Source: Dyella sp. SG609 | GTDB taxonomy: Bacteria > Pseudomonadota > Gammaproteobacteria > Xanthomonadales > Rhodanobacteraceae | Length of the DNA: 64,000 bases | Reading direction: 5' to 3' | Assembly (NCBI RefSeq): GCF_012275375.1 | Contig: NZ_JAAZQJ010000005.1 | Location: 149,287 to 213,286 of the forward strand | Position numbers and translations under genes: made by a program | The notes under the pieces: model-generated | Database searches by the model: none | What the model saw: only the letters and a program-made list of their open reading frames with translations | Told to the model about the DNA's origin: nothing | In this document: positions 25,754-33,930 of the stretch, in pieces | Position numbering within the stretch: position 1 is the stretch's first letter | How the letters are laid out: every line of letters begins with the position of its first letter

Positions 25754-26935
25754 ATGTCCCCGCACAGGCTCTTCCTCGCCTTGCTCATGCTGCTGTGCAT
25801 GCTTCCACTGCATGCCCTGGCGGCACAGAACGATCTCGTCGTCAGACTCCGCAGCCCGGACTCCCTGAGCGCCAGGGAATCTGGCCGGGTGATCGTCTCG
25901 ATCACCAACAAGAGCTCAAGAGTCCTGCTCCTGCCGAGGGTCAAGACACCGCTTTTCAATCCCGACGATCACCTGATGAATAACTTCATGACGGTGCTCG
26001 ATGCCAACGGCAAGCAAGCGAAGTTCATCGGGCGCTTTGTCACTCTGGTGTTCGAGGCGAAGCATTATTTCTACGTAGCCATCCAGCCAGGGCAGACGCT
26101 AGACAGGGAAATCGACCTCGCCCAGGACTATGACTTGCGCGCAGGCGGGGTATTTCGCGTCAGCTACGTGCAGGACTACGGCGAGACGGATCTTTATGAA
26201 TCCGATGATTACGCGCCGTACAAATCCGCGAGCAACGAACTCACTATTTTCATCAGCAAGGCACTTATCCGCACGAACGCCAAGACAGGCGCGGAAAGAA
26301 TCCGGTACACCCCGCCAAAATGCGACATTGAAGAACTAGCCGCCATTTCCAGGGCCGTATACAACGCCGCTTGGTGGAACTATGAGGCGTGGAACTTACT
26401 GGCGGATAACGTCGATATCGAGGAGCGCGAAGAAGAGGTCGAAGGCCGCCCTATCACCCTGGTTCGATGGGGAATGAAGGCAACTCCTGACTATGTATTC
26501 TGGTTTGGTGAACCAGACCGGGACGAAGGTTTTGCCGAAGAACTTCTTGGCTATCCCGACCACAATCGAACTGATTTCAAACCACTGGGCGTGGTAAGCG
26601 CAGTTTGGGATGCGCTCTTTTCCACACCTTTTCATTGCGGCTGCGACCCAGCCAAGTACGACGATCGCCAGACCTTAGCTTGGGCAAATCAGTCGGAAGG
26701 CGCGATCAATTACTGCAAAGCCTTTTTCAGCGCGCCGCCTGACCGCCCCTCTGGTCAGTCCATCACCGTGCTGCATGAAATCAGCCACCTTCTTTCCGAT
26801 CCAAACCTGGTGACATCGGACTACGCCTATGGCCGCAAGCAGGCACATGCGCTCTCGCTATCCAACAGGACGCAAGCCACCCGCAACGCCGACAACTACA
26901 ACTTCTATATTGAGGCGATAAACCACGTCCACTGA
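25754..26935 (+). CDS. Exported M35 (deuterolysin-type) zinc metallopeptidase
   Basis: 393 residues; ATG at 25754 with AAGGAG 11 nt upstream. A signal peptide ends near HALAAQN. Residues about 25-180 form a beta-rich propeptide-like domain (DLVVRLRSPDSLSARESGRVIVSITNKS), usual in bacterial M35 proteins. The catalytic part has HEISH (341-345), and TSDYAYG supplies the third zinc ligand Asp356, i.e. an aspzincin. It continues with the NADNYNFYIEA end typical of the peptidyl-Lys endopeptidase branch. Probably secreted through the outer membrane, possibly by the T2SS encoded further on (inference). GC is somewhat lower than in the neighbours. Confidence 0.88.
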   Translation: MSPHRLFLALLMLLCMLPLHALAAQNDLVVRLRSPDSLSARESGRVIVSITNKSSRVLLLPRVKTPLFNPDDHLMNNFMTVLDANGKQAKFIGRFVTLVFEAKHYFYVAIQPGQTLDREIDLAQDYDLRAGGVFRVSYVQDYGETDLYESDDYAPYKSASNELTIFISKALIRTNAKTGAERIRYTPPKCDIEELAAISRAVYNAAWWNYEAWNLLADNVDIEEREEEVEGRPITLVRWGMKATPDYVFWFGEPDRDEGFAEELLGYPDHNRTDFKPLGVVSAVWDALFSTPFHCGCDPAKYDDRQTLAWANQSEGAINYCKAFFSAPPDRPSGQSITVLHEISHLLSDPNLVTSDYAYGRKQAHALSLSNRTQATRNADNYNFYIEAINHVH

Positions 26936-26942
26936 TCGCCCA

Positions 26943-26981
26943 TAAAAAAACCTCCCCGCTCGCACGGGGAGGTTTTTATCG
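26943..26981. terminator. Bidirectional intrinsic terminator
   Basis: AAAAAAACCTCCCC, loop GCTCGCAC, GGGGAGGTTTTTATCG: a 7-bp GC-rich stem (CCTCCCC/GGGGAGG) with an A-run on one side and a T-run on the other. It serves both the M35 gene and the convergent fadL gene. Confidence 0.92.
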
Positions 26982-26999
26982 TTCCGCTTGCCGCAATAC

Positions 27000-28439
27000 T
27001 TAGAACTTGTACTGCGCCGACAAGCTCAGCAGGTTGCCGTAGTCGTCGGAGCTGCCGGTCAGCACGTCGTTGGTCGCGCTGATGGCGCCGTTCATGTGCG
27101 CTTCGTTGACGAAGATGTGCGTGTAGCCGGCATTGATCTCGAAGTGCTCGCTGGCCTTGTAGCCCACGCCGAACGAGAGGAACTTGCGGGTCGAGTCCGG
27201 CACGCGCGGGCTGCGGGTGGCGGCGTAGGTCGGGGTGGTGTCCACCGAGACGCCGGCGCGCAGGGTCAGCTTGTCGTTGACGTAGTAGTCGCCACCGACG
27301 GCGGCGTACCAGGTGTTGCGCCAGCTGTAGTTTTCCACGCTCGGCGGCTGCGCCGGGTTGCCGTAGTTGACGCGCAGCTGCTTGAACACGTCCCACTTGG
27401 TCCAGGCCAGGTCGAAGCCGATGCCGAACTTCTCGTCCTGGTGCCACACGCTGGCGGTGGCGGTGGCCGGGGTGGTGAAGTCGGCGGTGCCGGTGGTGTG
27501 GGTGAACGGCACGCCGCCGGCGCCGGCCAGCAGCGCGGCCACGGTCGGGTTGGCCAGCAGGGCCTGCACGTTGGTCGGGACGGTGAAGTTGCCCGTGCCT
27601 TCCAGCTTGTGGTCGATCTTGGCGCGGTAGTTGAAGGCGATGCGGTCGTTCGGGGTCAGCTTCCAGTAGCCGCCCAGCTGCCAGCCGTAGCCCCAGTCGT
27701 CGCCCTTGATGCGGGCCAGGCCGTCGCTGCCCGGGGGCACCACCAGGCCGACCTGCTGGCCCAGCGCCGCCGCCTGCGCCGGCGAGATGGCGCCGGCCTG
27801 CGCGGCCTGCTGCACCAGGCCCAGGCCCACGCTATTGAAGTTGATCGCGCTGGTCAGCTCGGCGCTGGTGCGCTGGGCGATGAAGCTGGCGCCCACGGCG
27901 AAGTTGTCGGTCACGTCGAACGAGGCGGACAGCGTGCCGTCCAGCGACTCGAACTTCGACTTGATGCCGTTGTAGCGGCCGACCCAGTTGCGGTCGTATT
28001 CGGTGAGGAAGCCGAACGGCACCGAGAAGCCGGCGCCGATGTGCACGCGGTCGCTCACCTGGGTGGCGAAGAACAGTGCGGGCACCGGCATGGTGGTGCC
28101 GGCGTCGCCGCCGTTGCCGCCGCTGATCGGGCGGCCCAGGGCGTCGTGGGCGCTGCCGCTGAACTTGGTGCCGAAGTTGATCGCGGTGACGTCGGCCTGG
28201 AAGTAGGTGCCCTTCAGGTCGGTCATCGCGGCAGGATTGTTGACCACTACGGAGACGTCGCCGCCGGCCGTCGCCGAACCGGCGTAGGCGCGGCCCATCG
28301 ACTTGGCGCTGTTTTCCTTGAGCTGGAAGGCGCTGGCTTCGGCGCGCTGCGGCGCGACCAGGGCGCCGGCCACGGCCAGGCTCAGGGCGGCGAAGGCGAG
28401 CGGGCGGGCCGCGCGCTTGAAGAAGAGAGAATTCGGCAT
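27000..28439 (-). CDS. fadL: FadL-family outer-membrane fatty-acid transporter
   Basis: 479 residues; ATG at 28439 preceded by AGGAGCTTCCG. The signal peptide ends near RAEASAF. Typical FadL start AFQLKENSAKSMGRAYAGSA, then the conserved NPA turn (VVVNNPAAMTDL) that plugs the barrel, and VPFGFLTEYDRNWVGRY. The C-terminus ends in the aromatic strand LLSLSAQYKF. It carries long-chain fatty acids or other hydrophobic molecules across the outer membrane. It ends at a strong terminator and is transcribed away from YcgL across a 313-base gap. Confidence 0.93.
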   Translation of the reverse strand: MPNSLFFKRAARPLAFAALSLAVAGALVAPQRAEASAFQLKENSAKSMGRAYAGSATAGGDVSVVVNNPAAMTDLKGTYFQADVTAINFGTKFSGSAHDALGRPISGGNGGDAGTTMPVPALFFATQVSDRVHIGAGFSVPFGFLTEYDRNWVGRYNGIKSKFESLDGTLSASFDVTDNFAVGASFIAQRTSAELTSAINFNSVGLGLVQQAAQAGAISPAQAAALGQQVGLVVPPGSDGLARIKGDDWGYGWQLGGYWKLTPNDRIAFNYRAKIDHKLEGTGNFTVPTNVQALLANPTVAALLAGAGGVPFTHTTGTADFTTPATATASVWHQDEKFGIGFDLAWTKWDVFKQLRVNYGNPAQPPSVENYSWRNTWYAAVGGDYYVNDKLTLRAGVSVDTTPTYAATRSPRVPDSTRKFLSFGVGYKASEHFEINAGYTHIFVNEAHMNGAISATNDVLTGSSDDYGNLLSLSAQYKF

Positions 28440-28752
28440 CGGAAGCTCCTGCTTATCGTTAGTCCGGATCGGGGCACACAGTAAGGGGCTGACCGGTAAG
28501 AAAATTCATACGCGCGTTTGACATCCCCGGGCGGCACTGTGCCGTCTTAACGAAAGCCTTGCAAGTGCGGTCGCAGCAATGAAAGGTTCAGCCAAGCCGA
28601 GGGGCTGTTCCGGTGTCGATCACGGCTGTTCGGCCACGTATTGCGGGAGATCGTCGCCGCGCGCGTTGACCATCGCGGCCCAGGCGCGGACCATGGCGGA
28701 TTGTCATCACCGGCCCGTCGCCTCGACGCGCCGCCGCTTTCGGGGCACTCCT
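28440..28752. other. Divergent intergenic region between fadL and ycgL
   Basis: Expected to hold both promoters. No gene, strong inverted repeat or recognisable operator was found. Confidence 0.5.
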
Positions 28753-29043
28753 ATGCACTGTTTCGTTTACGCCAGCCTGCGCAAGGCCGATACCTATGTC
28801 TGGCTCGCGCGCCAGGGCGACTTCAGCGTGCTGCCGGCTTCGCTCACCCAGATGCTCGGCGAACTGCGCTTCGTGCTCGAAGTCGAACTCGATGCCCAGC
28901 GCAAGCTGCCCAAGGAAGATGCCGCCGCGGTGCTGGCGAACCTGCAGGCCCAGGGCTGGCATCTGCAGCTGCCGCCGGCCAACAGCATCGCGGCACCGCA
29001 GCCGGTGCTGAAGGAAACGCCGCTGGACGAACACGGCGAGTGA
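28753..29043 (+). CDS. ycgL: YcgL domain protein
   Basis: 96 residues from the ATG at 28753. The start MHCFVYASLRKADTYVWLARQGDFSVLP, then LGELRFVLEVELDAQRKLPKED and NLQAQGWHLQLPP, match the YcgL family, which is small, cytoplasmic, conserved across gammaproteobacteria and without a firmly assigned function. The length is the usual one. The next gene begins about 70 nt downstream on the same strand. Confidence 0.88.
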   Translation: MHCFVYASLRKADTYVWLARQGDFSVLPASLTQMLGELRFVLEVELDAQRKLPKEDAAAVLANLQAQGWHLQLPPANSIAAPQPVLKETPLDEHGE

Positions 29044-29112
29044 GTGCGCACGCCTTGGGCGTTAACGCCTGATTACCTTCTCTCATTCAGACGATTCCTA
29101 TACTCCGCGCCC

Positions 29113-32100
29113 ATGTCCTATTCCAAAACGCGCCGCCCGCCGCCTTTCCTGCAGGGTCTGCTCTGGTTCGTGCCCGGCCTGCTCGCGGTCGCCGTCGCGG
29201 CGCTGAGCGCCAGCCCGCTCTCGCTGATCCCCCTGCTGCTCGCCAACGCGCTGACCATGGCCGCGGTCTGCCATGCGATCGGTTTCGATCCGGAGCCGCG
29301 GTTCCTGCGCACGGTGCTGCGCCGCGGCGCGGCGCATCTGGTGATGTTCACCGGCTATGTGGTGCTGGTGTTCCTGCTGGTGGCGTGGCCGATGCTGCGG
29401 CTGAACCAGGCGCACAGCCTGAGCGCGGCCCTGCTGCTGGCCGGCGCGCTGGTGGTGGCGCTGGCGGCGCTGTGGCGGATGTGGCCGGCGTTCGGCCTGG
29501 TCTACGTGTGGGACGACGCGTACCCACCGCAGAGTGACGGCTCGTGGATCTTCACCGCCACCGCGCGCAGCATCGCGTTCGGCCGGCACCTGTCGCGCGA
29601 AGAGCGCTTCTTCACTCATTACTTGCCGGCCGCGATCGCGCTGCTGGCGCTGGCCTTCGCGGCGATCGCGCTGGCCGGCCTGTACGGCGTGCTGCCGCCG
29701 GAGCTGCGCATCGCGGCGCTGGCCATCTACGGCGTGGTGCTGCTGCCGCTGGGTTGCCTGGTCATCGCCAACCGCACCTTGCGCGCGCTGCTGTGCGAAG
29801 GCCGCCGCCCGGCGCGCGCGTCCGCACCCGCCCGCAGCGAACCGGCCCAAGCTCCGACGCCGAAGCCCGCGCCGGTGCTCAACGAACAGGAACGTACCGC
29901 CGGCACGCCCGAACAGGCGCAGGCGCTGCTGGCCGCCACGCGCGACGGCGATATCGAACGCGCGCTGGCGCTGATCGAAGCCGGCGCCGATCCGAACACC
30001 GCGCCGCCCACCGGCGACCGCGACCAGCGCCCCGTGCTGATGCTCGCCGCGCTGCTGCCCGATACGCGCCTGCTGCGCGCGCTCATCGCCAAGGGCGCCG
30101 ACGTCAACCGCGCCAGCGGCGGCCTCACGCCCTTGCTGGCCGCCACGCGCGACAGCTGGCACGGCCGTCCCGATGCGGTGATGACCCTGCTGGCCAACGG
30201 CGCCAGCCCGCTGGCTACCGATGCGGAAGGCAACACCGCGCTGCACGGCGCCGTGCACAGCGGCGAGCCCATCGTGGCCGCCATGCTGCTGGATGCCGGC
30301 GCGCCGGTGAACGCGCTCAACCGCGCCCGCGTCAGCGCACTGGCCACCGCCTGCCGCGCGGCGAACTGGCCGCTGGTGAAGTTCCTGCTGGAGCACGGCG
30401 CCAAGCCCACGCCGCCGGATGGCGAGCCGGCGCTGGTGGCGGCGTCCGGCATTGCCGAGGACGACGCCGAGGGCGTGCGCCTGCTGCTCAAGCATCGCGC
30501 CGCGGTGAACGCGGTGGATTCGCGCCATCGCAGCGCGCTGATGGAAGCGGCCGGCGAAGGCCATGAACAGATCTGCCGCGCGCTGCGCAGCGCCGGCGCC
30601 GACGTCACCCTGGCCGACCGCCACGGCCGCACCGCCCTGATGGAAGCGGCGCGCGCCGGCAAGGTCGGCATCGTGCAGCTGCTGGCCGAGGCGCAGCCGG
30701 ATGCGCGCGTGCGCGACGTGCACGGCCGCGACGCGCTCACCCTCGCCTGCCAGTCGCCGCAGGCGCATGCCGAAACCGTGCGCGCCCTGCTCGCACTCGG
30801 CGCCGAGGCGAAGACGCCGGGCGCCGACGGCCGCAGCGCGCTGGACCACGCCGCCGCCGCCGGCCGCTGGGACCTGGTCGCCCTGCTCGACCCCGACACC
30901 CCGCTGCCCACCAACCTGCGCTTCGACGAAGCGCTGGCCGAAGGCGCGGACACGCCGGCGCATCTGCTCGACGCGCTGCGCTTCGGCCACTGGGCCATCG
31001 TGTCCACCTTCACCCAGCGCGTGAAGGAATGGCCGGCCGCGCAGCTCGCCCAGCTTTATCTGGATCTGGCCGGTCCCGGCCTGGGCTCGGCCCGCCGCTG
31101 GCTGCTGGAACATGCGCTGGCGCCGGAAGCGCGCCTGCAGCCGCAGCTGGTGGACGATGCCGAAGTGGCCGAGGGCATCGAAGCCGCGCTGCCGCCGCTG
31201 GGCCGCCGCCTGTTCGACGCACTGCTGCCGCAGCTGCCGGCCGCGGCGGAAGCCATCGAAGACCTGCTCGCCGCTGGCGCCAGTCCGGCCGGAGCCGGCC
31301 TGCTCGCGCAGGCGCTGCAGCGGCTGGACGACAGCGCCGCGGCTTCCGCGTTCGCGCTGGGCCTGCTCGAGCGCGGCGCCGATCCGTTCGGCGTCGATGC
31401 GCGCGAGCGCACGCCGGTGCACCTGGCCGCCGCGCAAGGCCAGCTGCCGGTGCTGCAGGCGCTGCTGGCGCGCGGCAGTGATCCGAATACGCGCGACACG
31501 CAGGGCCGCACGCCGCTGTTCGCCGCGCTGGAACATGGCGAGAAGGCGCTGCCGCTGGTGCGCGTGCTGGTCGCCCACGGCGCCGACGCCGAAGCCACCG
31601 ACGCCAACGGCGAGACGCCGCTGGGCCTGGCTTTCGATCATCCCGAGATCGAACGCTGGCTGGACTGGGGCGACTGGGCGCGTCCACGCCGCCCGCTGCG
31701 CGCCGACGACCTGCCGGCCGCCGCCGCGGCCGGTGCGCTGGCCGCGGTGGAACGCTTGCTCGATCTCGGCTTCCCGGTGAACACGCAGGACCGCCAGGGC
31801 GCCACCGCCCTGCTGCACGCCTGCGGCATGGGCCATCGCGACGTCGCCGCGCGCCTGCTCGATGCCGGCGCCGACAGCTCGCTGGCCGCCGCCAATGGCA
31901 TGACCCCGCTCGCGGCGGCCGTCGCCGCGCGGCGCGATGCGCTGGTGGGCTTGCTGCTGGAACACGACGCGAAGGTGGACGCACGCCTGCCGGGCGAGGC
32001 CACCGCGCTGATGGTGGCCGCGGCGATGGGTTATCCGGAAATCGCCGAGCAGCTGCTCGACGGCGGCGCCGACATCAACGCGGTCGACGCACGCGGCCAC

Positions 32101-32577
32101 GGCGCCCTCCACGCCGCCGCGCAGTTCGGCTTCGAACACAACGACAGCCTGCGCGCGCGCCGGCTGTTCGATGCGCTGCTCAAGCGCAACGCGGACGTCA
32201 ACCTGGCCGACAAGGAAGGCATGGCGCCGCTGCAATTGCTGCTGGGCGCGCACCTGCGCCCGGGCAGCCCCTGCGATGCCACGCATATCGGTGCGCTGGT
32301 GCCGGTGCTGCTGGATGCCGGCGCGCGCATCGAGCACGCCGACCAGCGCGGCGTCACCGCGTTGCATGCATGCGCGATGCATGCGCTGCTGCCGCCGGCG
32401 CGCGTGCTGCTGGCGCGCGGCGCGGACCGCAGCGCGGCGGATGCATTCGGCCGCACCGCGGCCGACGTGGCGCGTGCATTGGGCCTGGTCGATATCGCGC
32501 ACGAACTGGCCGCGCGCGCCGGCGCCATGCCGAGCGTGCGCCAGACCCTGCGCCAGCCGGCTCAGCCGGCCGAGTAA
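29113..32577 (+). CDS. Large membrane-anchored ankyrin-repeat protein
   Basis: 1154 residues from the ATG at 29113. The N-terminal 220 residues hold about five or six hydrophobic segments (GLLWFVPGLLAVAVAALSASP, LVMFTGYVVLVFLLVAWPML, AALLLAGALVVALAALWRMW, AAIALLALAFAAIALAGLYG and one more). A Pro/Ala linker follows, then roughly 900 residues of ankyrin repeats (many GADVN..., GRTALMEAA, GATALLHAC units), presumably on the cytoplasmic side. Ankyrin arrays bind proteins. Similar ankyrin proteins are present in xanthomonads, role unknown to me. Its last 16 bases overlap the convergent GT9 gene. Confidence 0.9.
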   Translation: MSYSKTRRPPPFLQGLLWFVPGLLAVAVAALSASPLSLIPLLLANALTMAAVCHAIGFDPEPRFLRTVLRRGAAHLVMFTGYVVLVFLLVAWPMLRLNQAHSLSAALLLAGALVVALAALWRMWPAFGLVYVWDDAYPPQSDGSWIFTATARSIAFGRHLSREERFFTHYLPAAIALLALAFAAIALAGLYGVLPPELRIAALAIYGVVLLPLGCLVIANRTLRALLCEGRRPARASAPARSEPAQAPTPKPAPVLNEQERTAGTPEQAQALLAATRDGDIERALALIEAGADPNTAPPTGDRDQRPVLMLAALLPDTRLLRALIAKGADVNRASGGLTPLLAATRDSWHGRPDAVMTLLANGASPLATDAEGNTALHGAVHSGEPIVAAMLLDAGAPVNALNRARVSALATACRAANWPLVKFLLEHGAKPTPPDGEPALVAASGIAEDDAEGVRLLLKHRAAVNAVDSRHRSALMEAAGEGHEQICRALRSAGADVTLADRHGRTALMEAARAGKVGIVQLLAEAQPDARVRDVHGRDALTLACQSPQAHAETVRALLALGAEAKTPGADGRSALDHAAAAGRWDLVALLDPDTPLPTNLRFDEALAEGADTPAHLLDALRFGHWAIVSTFTQRVKEWPAAQLAQLYLDLAGPGLGSARRWLLEHALAPEARLQPQLVDDAEVAEGIEAALPPLGRRLFDALLPQLPAAAEAIEDLLAAGASPAGAGLLAQALQRLDDSAAASAFALGLLERGADPFGVDARERTPVHLAAAQGQLPVLQALLARGSDPNTRDTQGRTPLFAALEHGEKALPLVRVLVAHGADAEATDANGETPLGLAFDHPEIERWLDWGDWARPRRPLRADDLPAAAAAGALAAVERLLDLGFPVNTQDRQGATALLHACGMGHRDVAARLLDAGADSSLAAANGMTPLAAAVAARRDALVGLLLEHDAKVDARLPGEATALMVAAAMGYPEIAEQLLDGGADINAVDARGHGALHAAAQFGFEHNDSLRARRLFDALLKRNADVNLADKEGMAPLQLLLGAHLRPGSPCDATHIGALVPVLLDAGARIEHADQRGVTALHACAMHALLPPARVLLARGADRSAADAFGRTAADVARALGLVDIAHELAARAGAMPSVRQTLRQPAQPAE

Positions 32578-33683
32578 GCGGCCCGCGCCGGCACCCGTCG
32601 CGCCGCCGCGACGGGTAATGCCGGCTCTGCGCGCACAGGCAAGCGCCACCACGCCTGCGCTGCTTCCTCCACGCCGATCGCGTCCACCCGCGGCGTATGC
32701 GGCAGGCCGCCCAGCACGGTGACGGCGCTGCCGCCGGCGCTGCGCGGCGCCCACATCGACGGCCAGCGATGGCCGAACAGCACCACCAGCGGACAGCCGA
32801 CCGCCGCAGCCAGATGCGCCGGCCCCGTATCCACCGACACCATGCTGTGCGCGCGCTCCATCAAGCCGCGCAGCAGGCCCAGCGGCAGGCCGCCGGCCGG
32901 CGCGATCAGGCGCGGCAGCCCCGCCTCGGCGCGGATCGCGGCGAGATAGCCCGCTTCGGCGGCGCAGCCGCACAGCAGCACGTGCGCATCGGGTTGCCAC
33001 TGCAGGATGGCGCGCGCCAGCTGCGCCCAGCGCGCCACCGGCCAGGACTTGTCGTCGTCCGCCGCGTCGCGCATGCCGTTCCAGCGCATGGTGCGTTTGT
33101 TCGCCGGCTGCAGCAGCACCAGCGGCTGCGTCGGCTCCACGCCGTGCGCGCTCAGCCACACGCTGGCATCGGCACGTTCGTCCGGCGTGGCGCGCAAGGA
33201 CGGCGCGTGGAGGTGGCGCGACGGATCGAGCGCGGGCGTGCCGGCGAATGCCTCCGGCGTCAGGTCGCCGAAGCGCAGCAGCCAGTCGATCCAGTGCTCG
33301 CCCTCGCGCAGCGGAATGTCTTCGATGAATACGCACCGCTCTGCGGGAATGCCCGCCAGCGCCAGCATCGGCCGTACCTTGGTGCGCGTGCGCACGTCGG
33401 GCTCGCAGATATAGAACGGTGCCTCGCGCATTCCGCGCAGCGCCAGCGCCACGGCAAGCCGGCGCGGATTGGTCCACAGCCAGCCATGCTGGCTGGCGAA
33501 CCAGTGCACCGCGGCGACGTCTTCGCTGCTGCCGTACAGCGTGCGCGAGCACTCGCCCAGCGAGACGAGGCGGCATGGCGCGCCGTAACGCAGATGCAAT
33601 TTGCGCAGCAGCGGCGCGAGCAGGACGGTATCGCCCAGGCGGCCGAAGCGGATCACTACCGGTGAAGCGGCGGGCAAAGCCAT
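32562..33683 (-). CDS. Glycosyltransferase family 9 (heptosyltransferase-like)
   Basis: 373 residues from the ATG at 33683; the extension to 33734 lacks features. GT9 hallmarks are the N-terminal IRFGRLGDTVLLAPLLRKLHLRYG, and in the second Rossmann domain LLQPANKRTMRW, VLLCGCAAEAGYLAAI and SVDTGPAHLAAAVGCPLVVLFG. It transfers a heptose or other sugar from a nucleotide-sugar donor to LPS core or a similar acceptor at the inner membrane. No other LPS genes are adjacent, so the acceptor is unknown. Its 3' end overlaps the ankyrin gene tail-to-tail. Confidence 0.88.
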   Translation of the reverse strand: MALPAASPVVIRFGRLGDTVLLAPLLRKLHLRYGAPCRLVSLGECSRTLYGSSEDVAAVHWFASQHGWLWTNPRRLAVALALRGMREAPFYICEPDVRTRTKVRPMLALAGIPAERCVFIEDIPLREGEHWIDWLLRFGDLTPEAFAGTPALDPSRHLHAPSLRATPDERADASVWLSAHGVEPTQPLVLLQPANKRTMRWNGMRDAADDDKSWPVARWAQLARAILQWQPDAHVLLCGCAAEAGYLAAIRAEAGLPRLIAPAGGLPLGLLRGLMERAHSMVSVDTGPAHLAAAVGCPLVVLFGHRWPSMWAPRSAGGSAVTVLGGLPHTPRVDAIGVEEAAQAWWRLPVRAEPALPVAAARRVPARAAYSAG

Positions 33684-33830
33684 GCGGCGGCGGCCTCGGA
33701 ACACGGCCTGGCGCGGCCCGCCCCGCGGCGGCACGGCTCCAGGCTCCGCGCATCTTTCCCGATCGGCGTCGAAATGAGTTGCGCCTGCGGGGGCGCAAGT
33801 TCAGGCGTTCAGTGAGGGATGGTGTAACGG

Positions 33831-33917
33831 CGTAGGTTGGGGTGAGTAACCCCAACGTGGCGAGGCGTATCAAGGTGCCGGCGTTGGGGTTCGCCTGCGG
33901 CTCACCCCAACCTACGC
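33831..33917. repeat. Dispersed GTAGGTTGGGGTGAGC repeat, family B, copy 3 (complete palindrome)
   Basis: CGTAGGTTGGGGTGAGTAAC at the left and GGCTCACCCCAACCTACGC at the right, with further inner inverted segments (CCCCAACG / CGTTGGGG). It lies 14 bases beyond the antiporter stop. Confidence 0.85.
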
Positions 33918-33930
33918 CATCCGTGCCGGG

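Noticed and set aside
25678..25983. Possible leader ORF with TTG start after AAGGAG ahead of the M35 gene
   Set aside because: It overlaps the start of the well-supported M35 gene in another frame, and its translation is Ser/Pro/Arg-rich with no recognisable feature.
29098..33873. A 1591-codon minus-strand open frame opposite the ankyrin gene
   Set aside because: Antisense shadow; composition rich in Arg, Gln, Ala and Val without domains, while the plus strand encodes clear ankyrin repeats.
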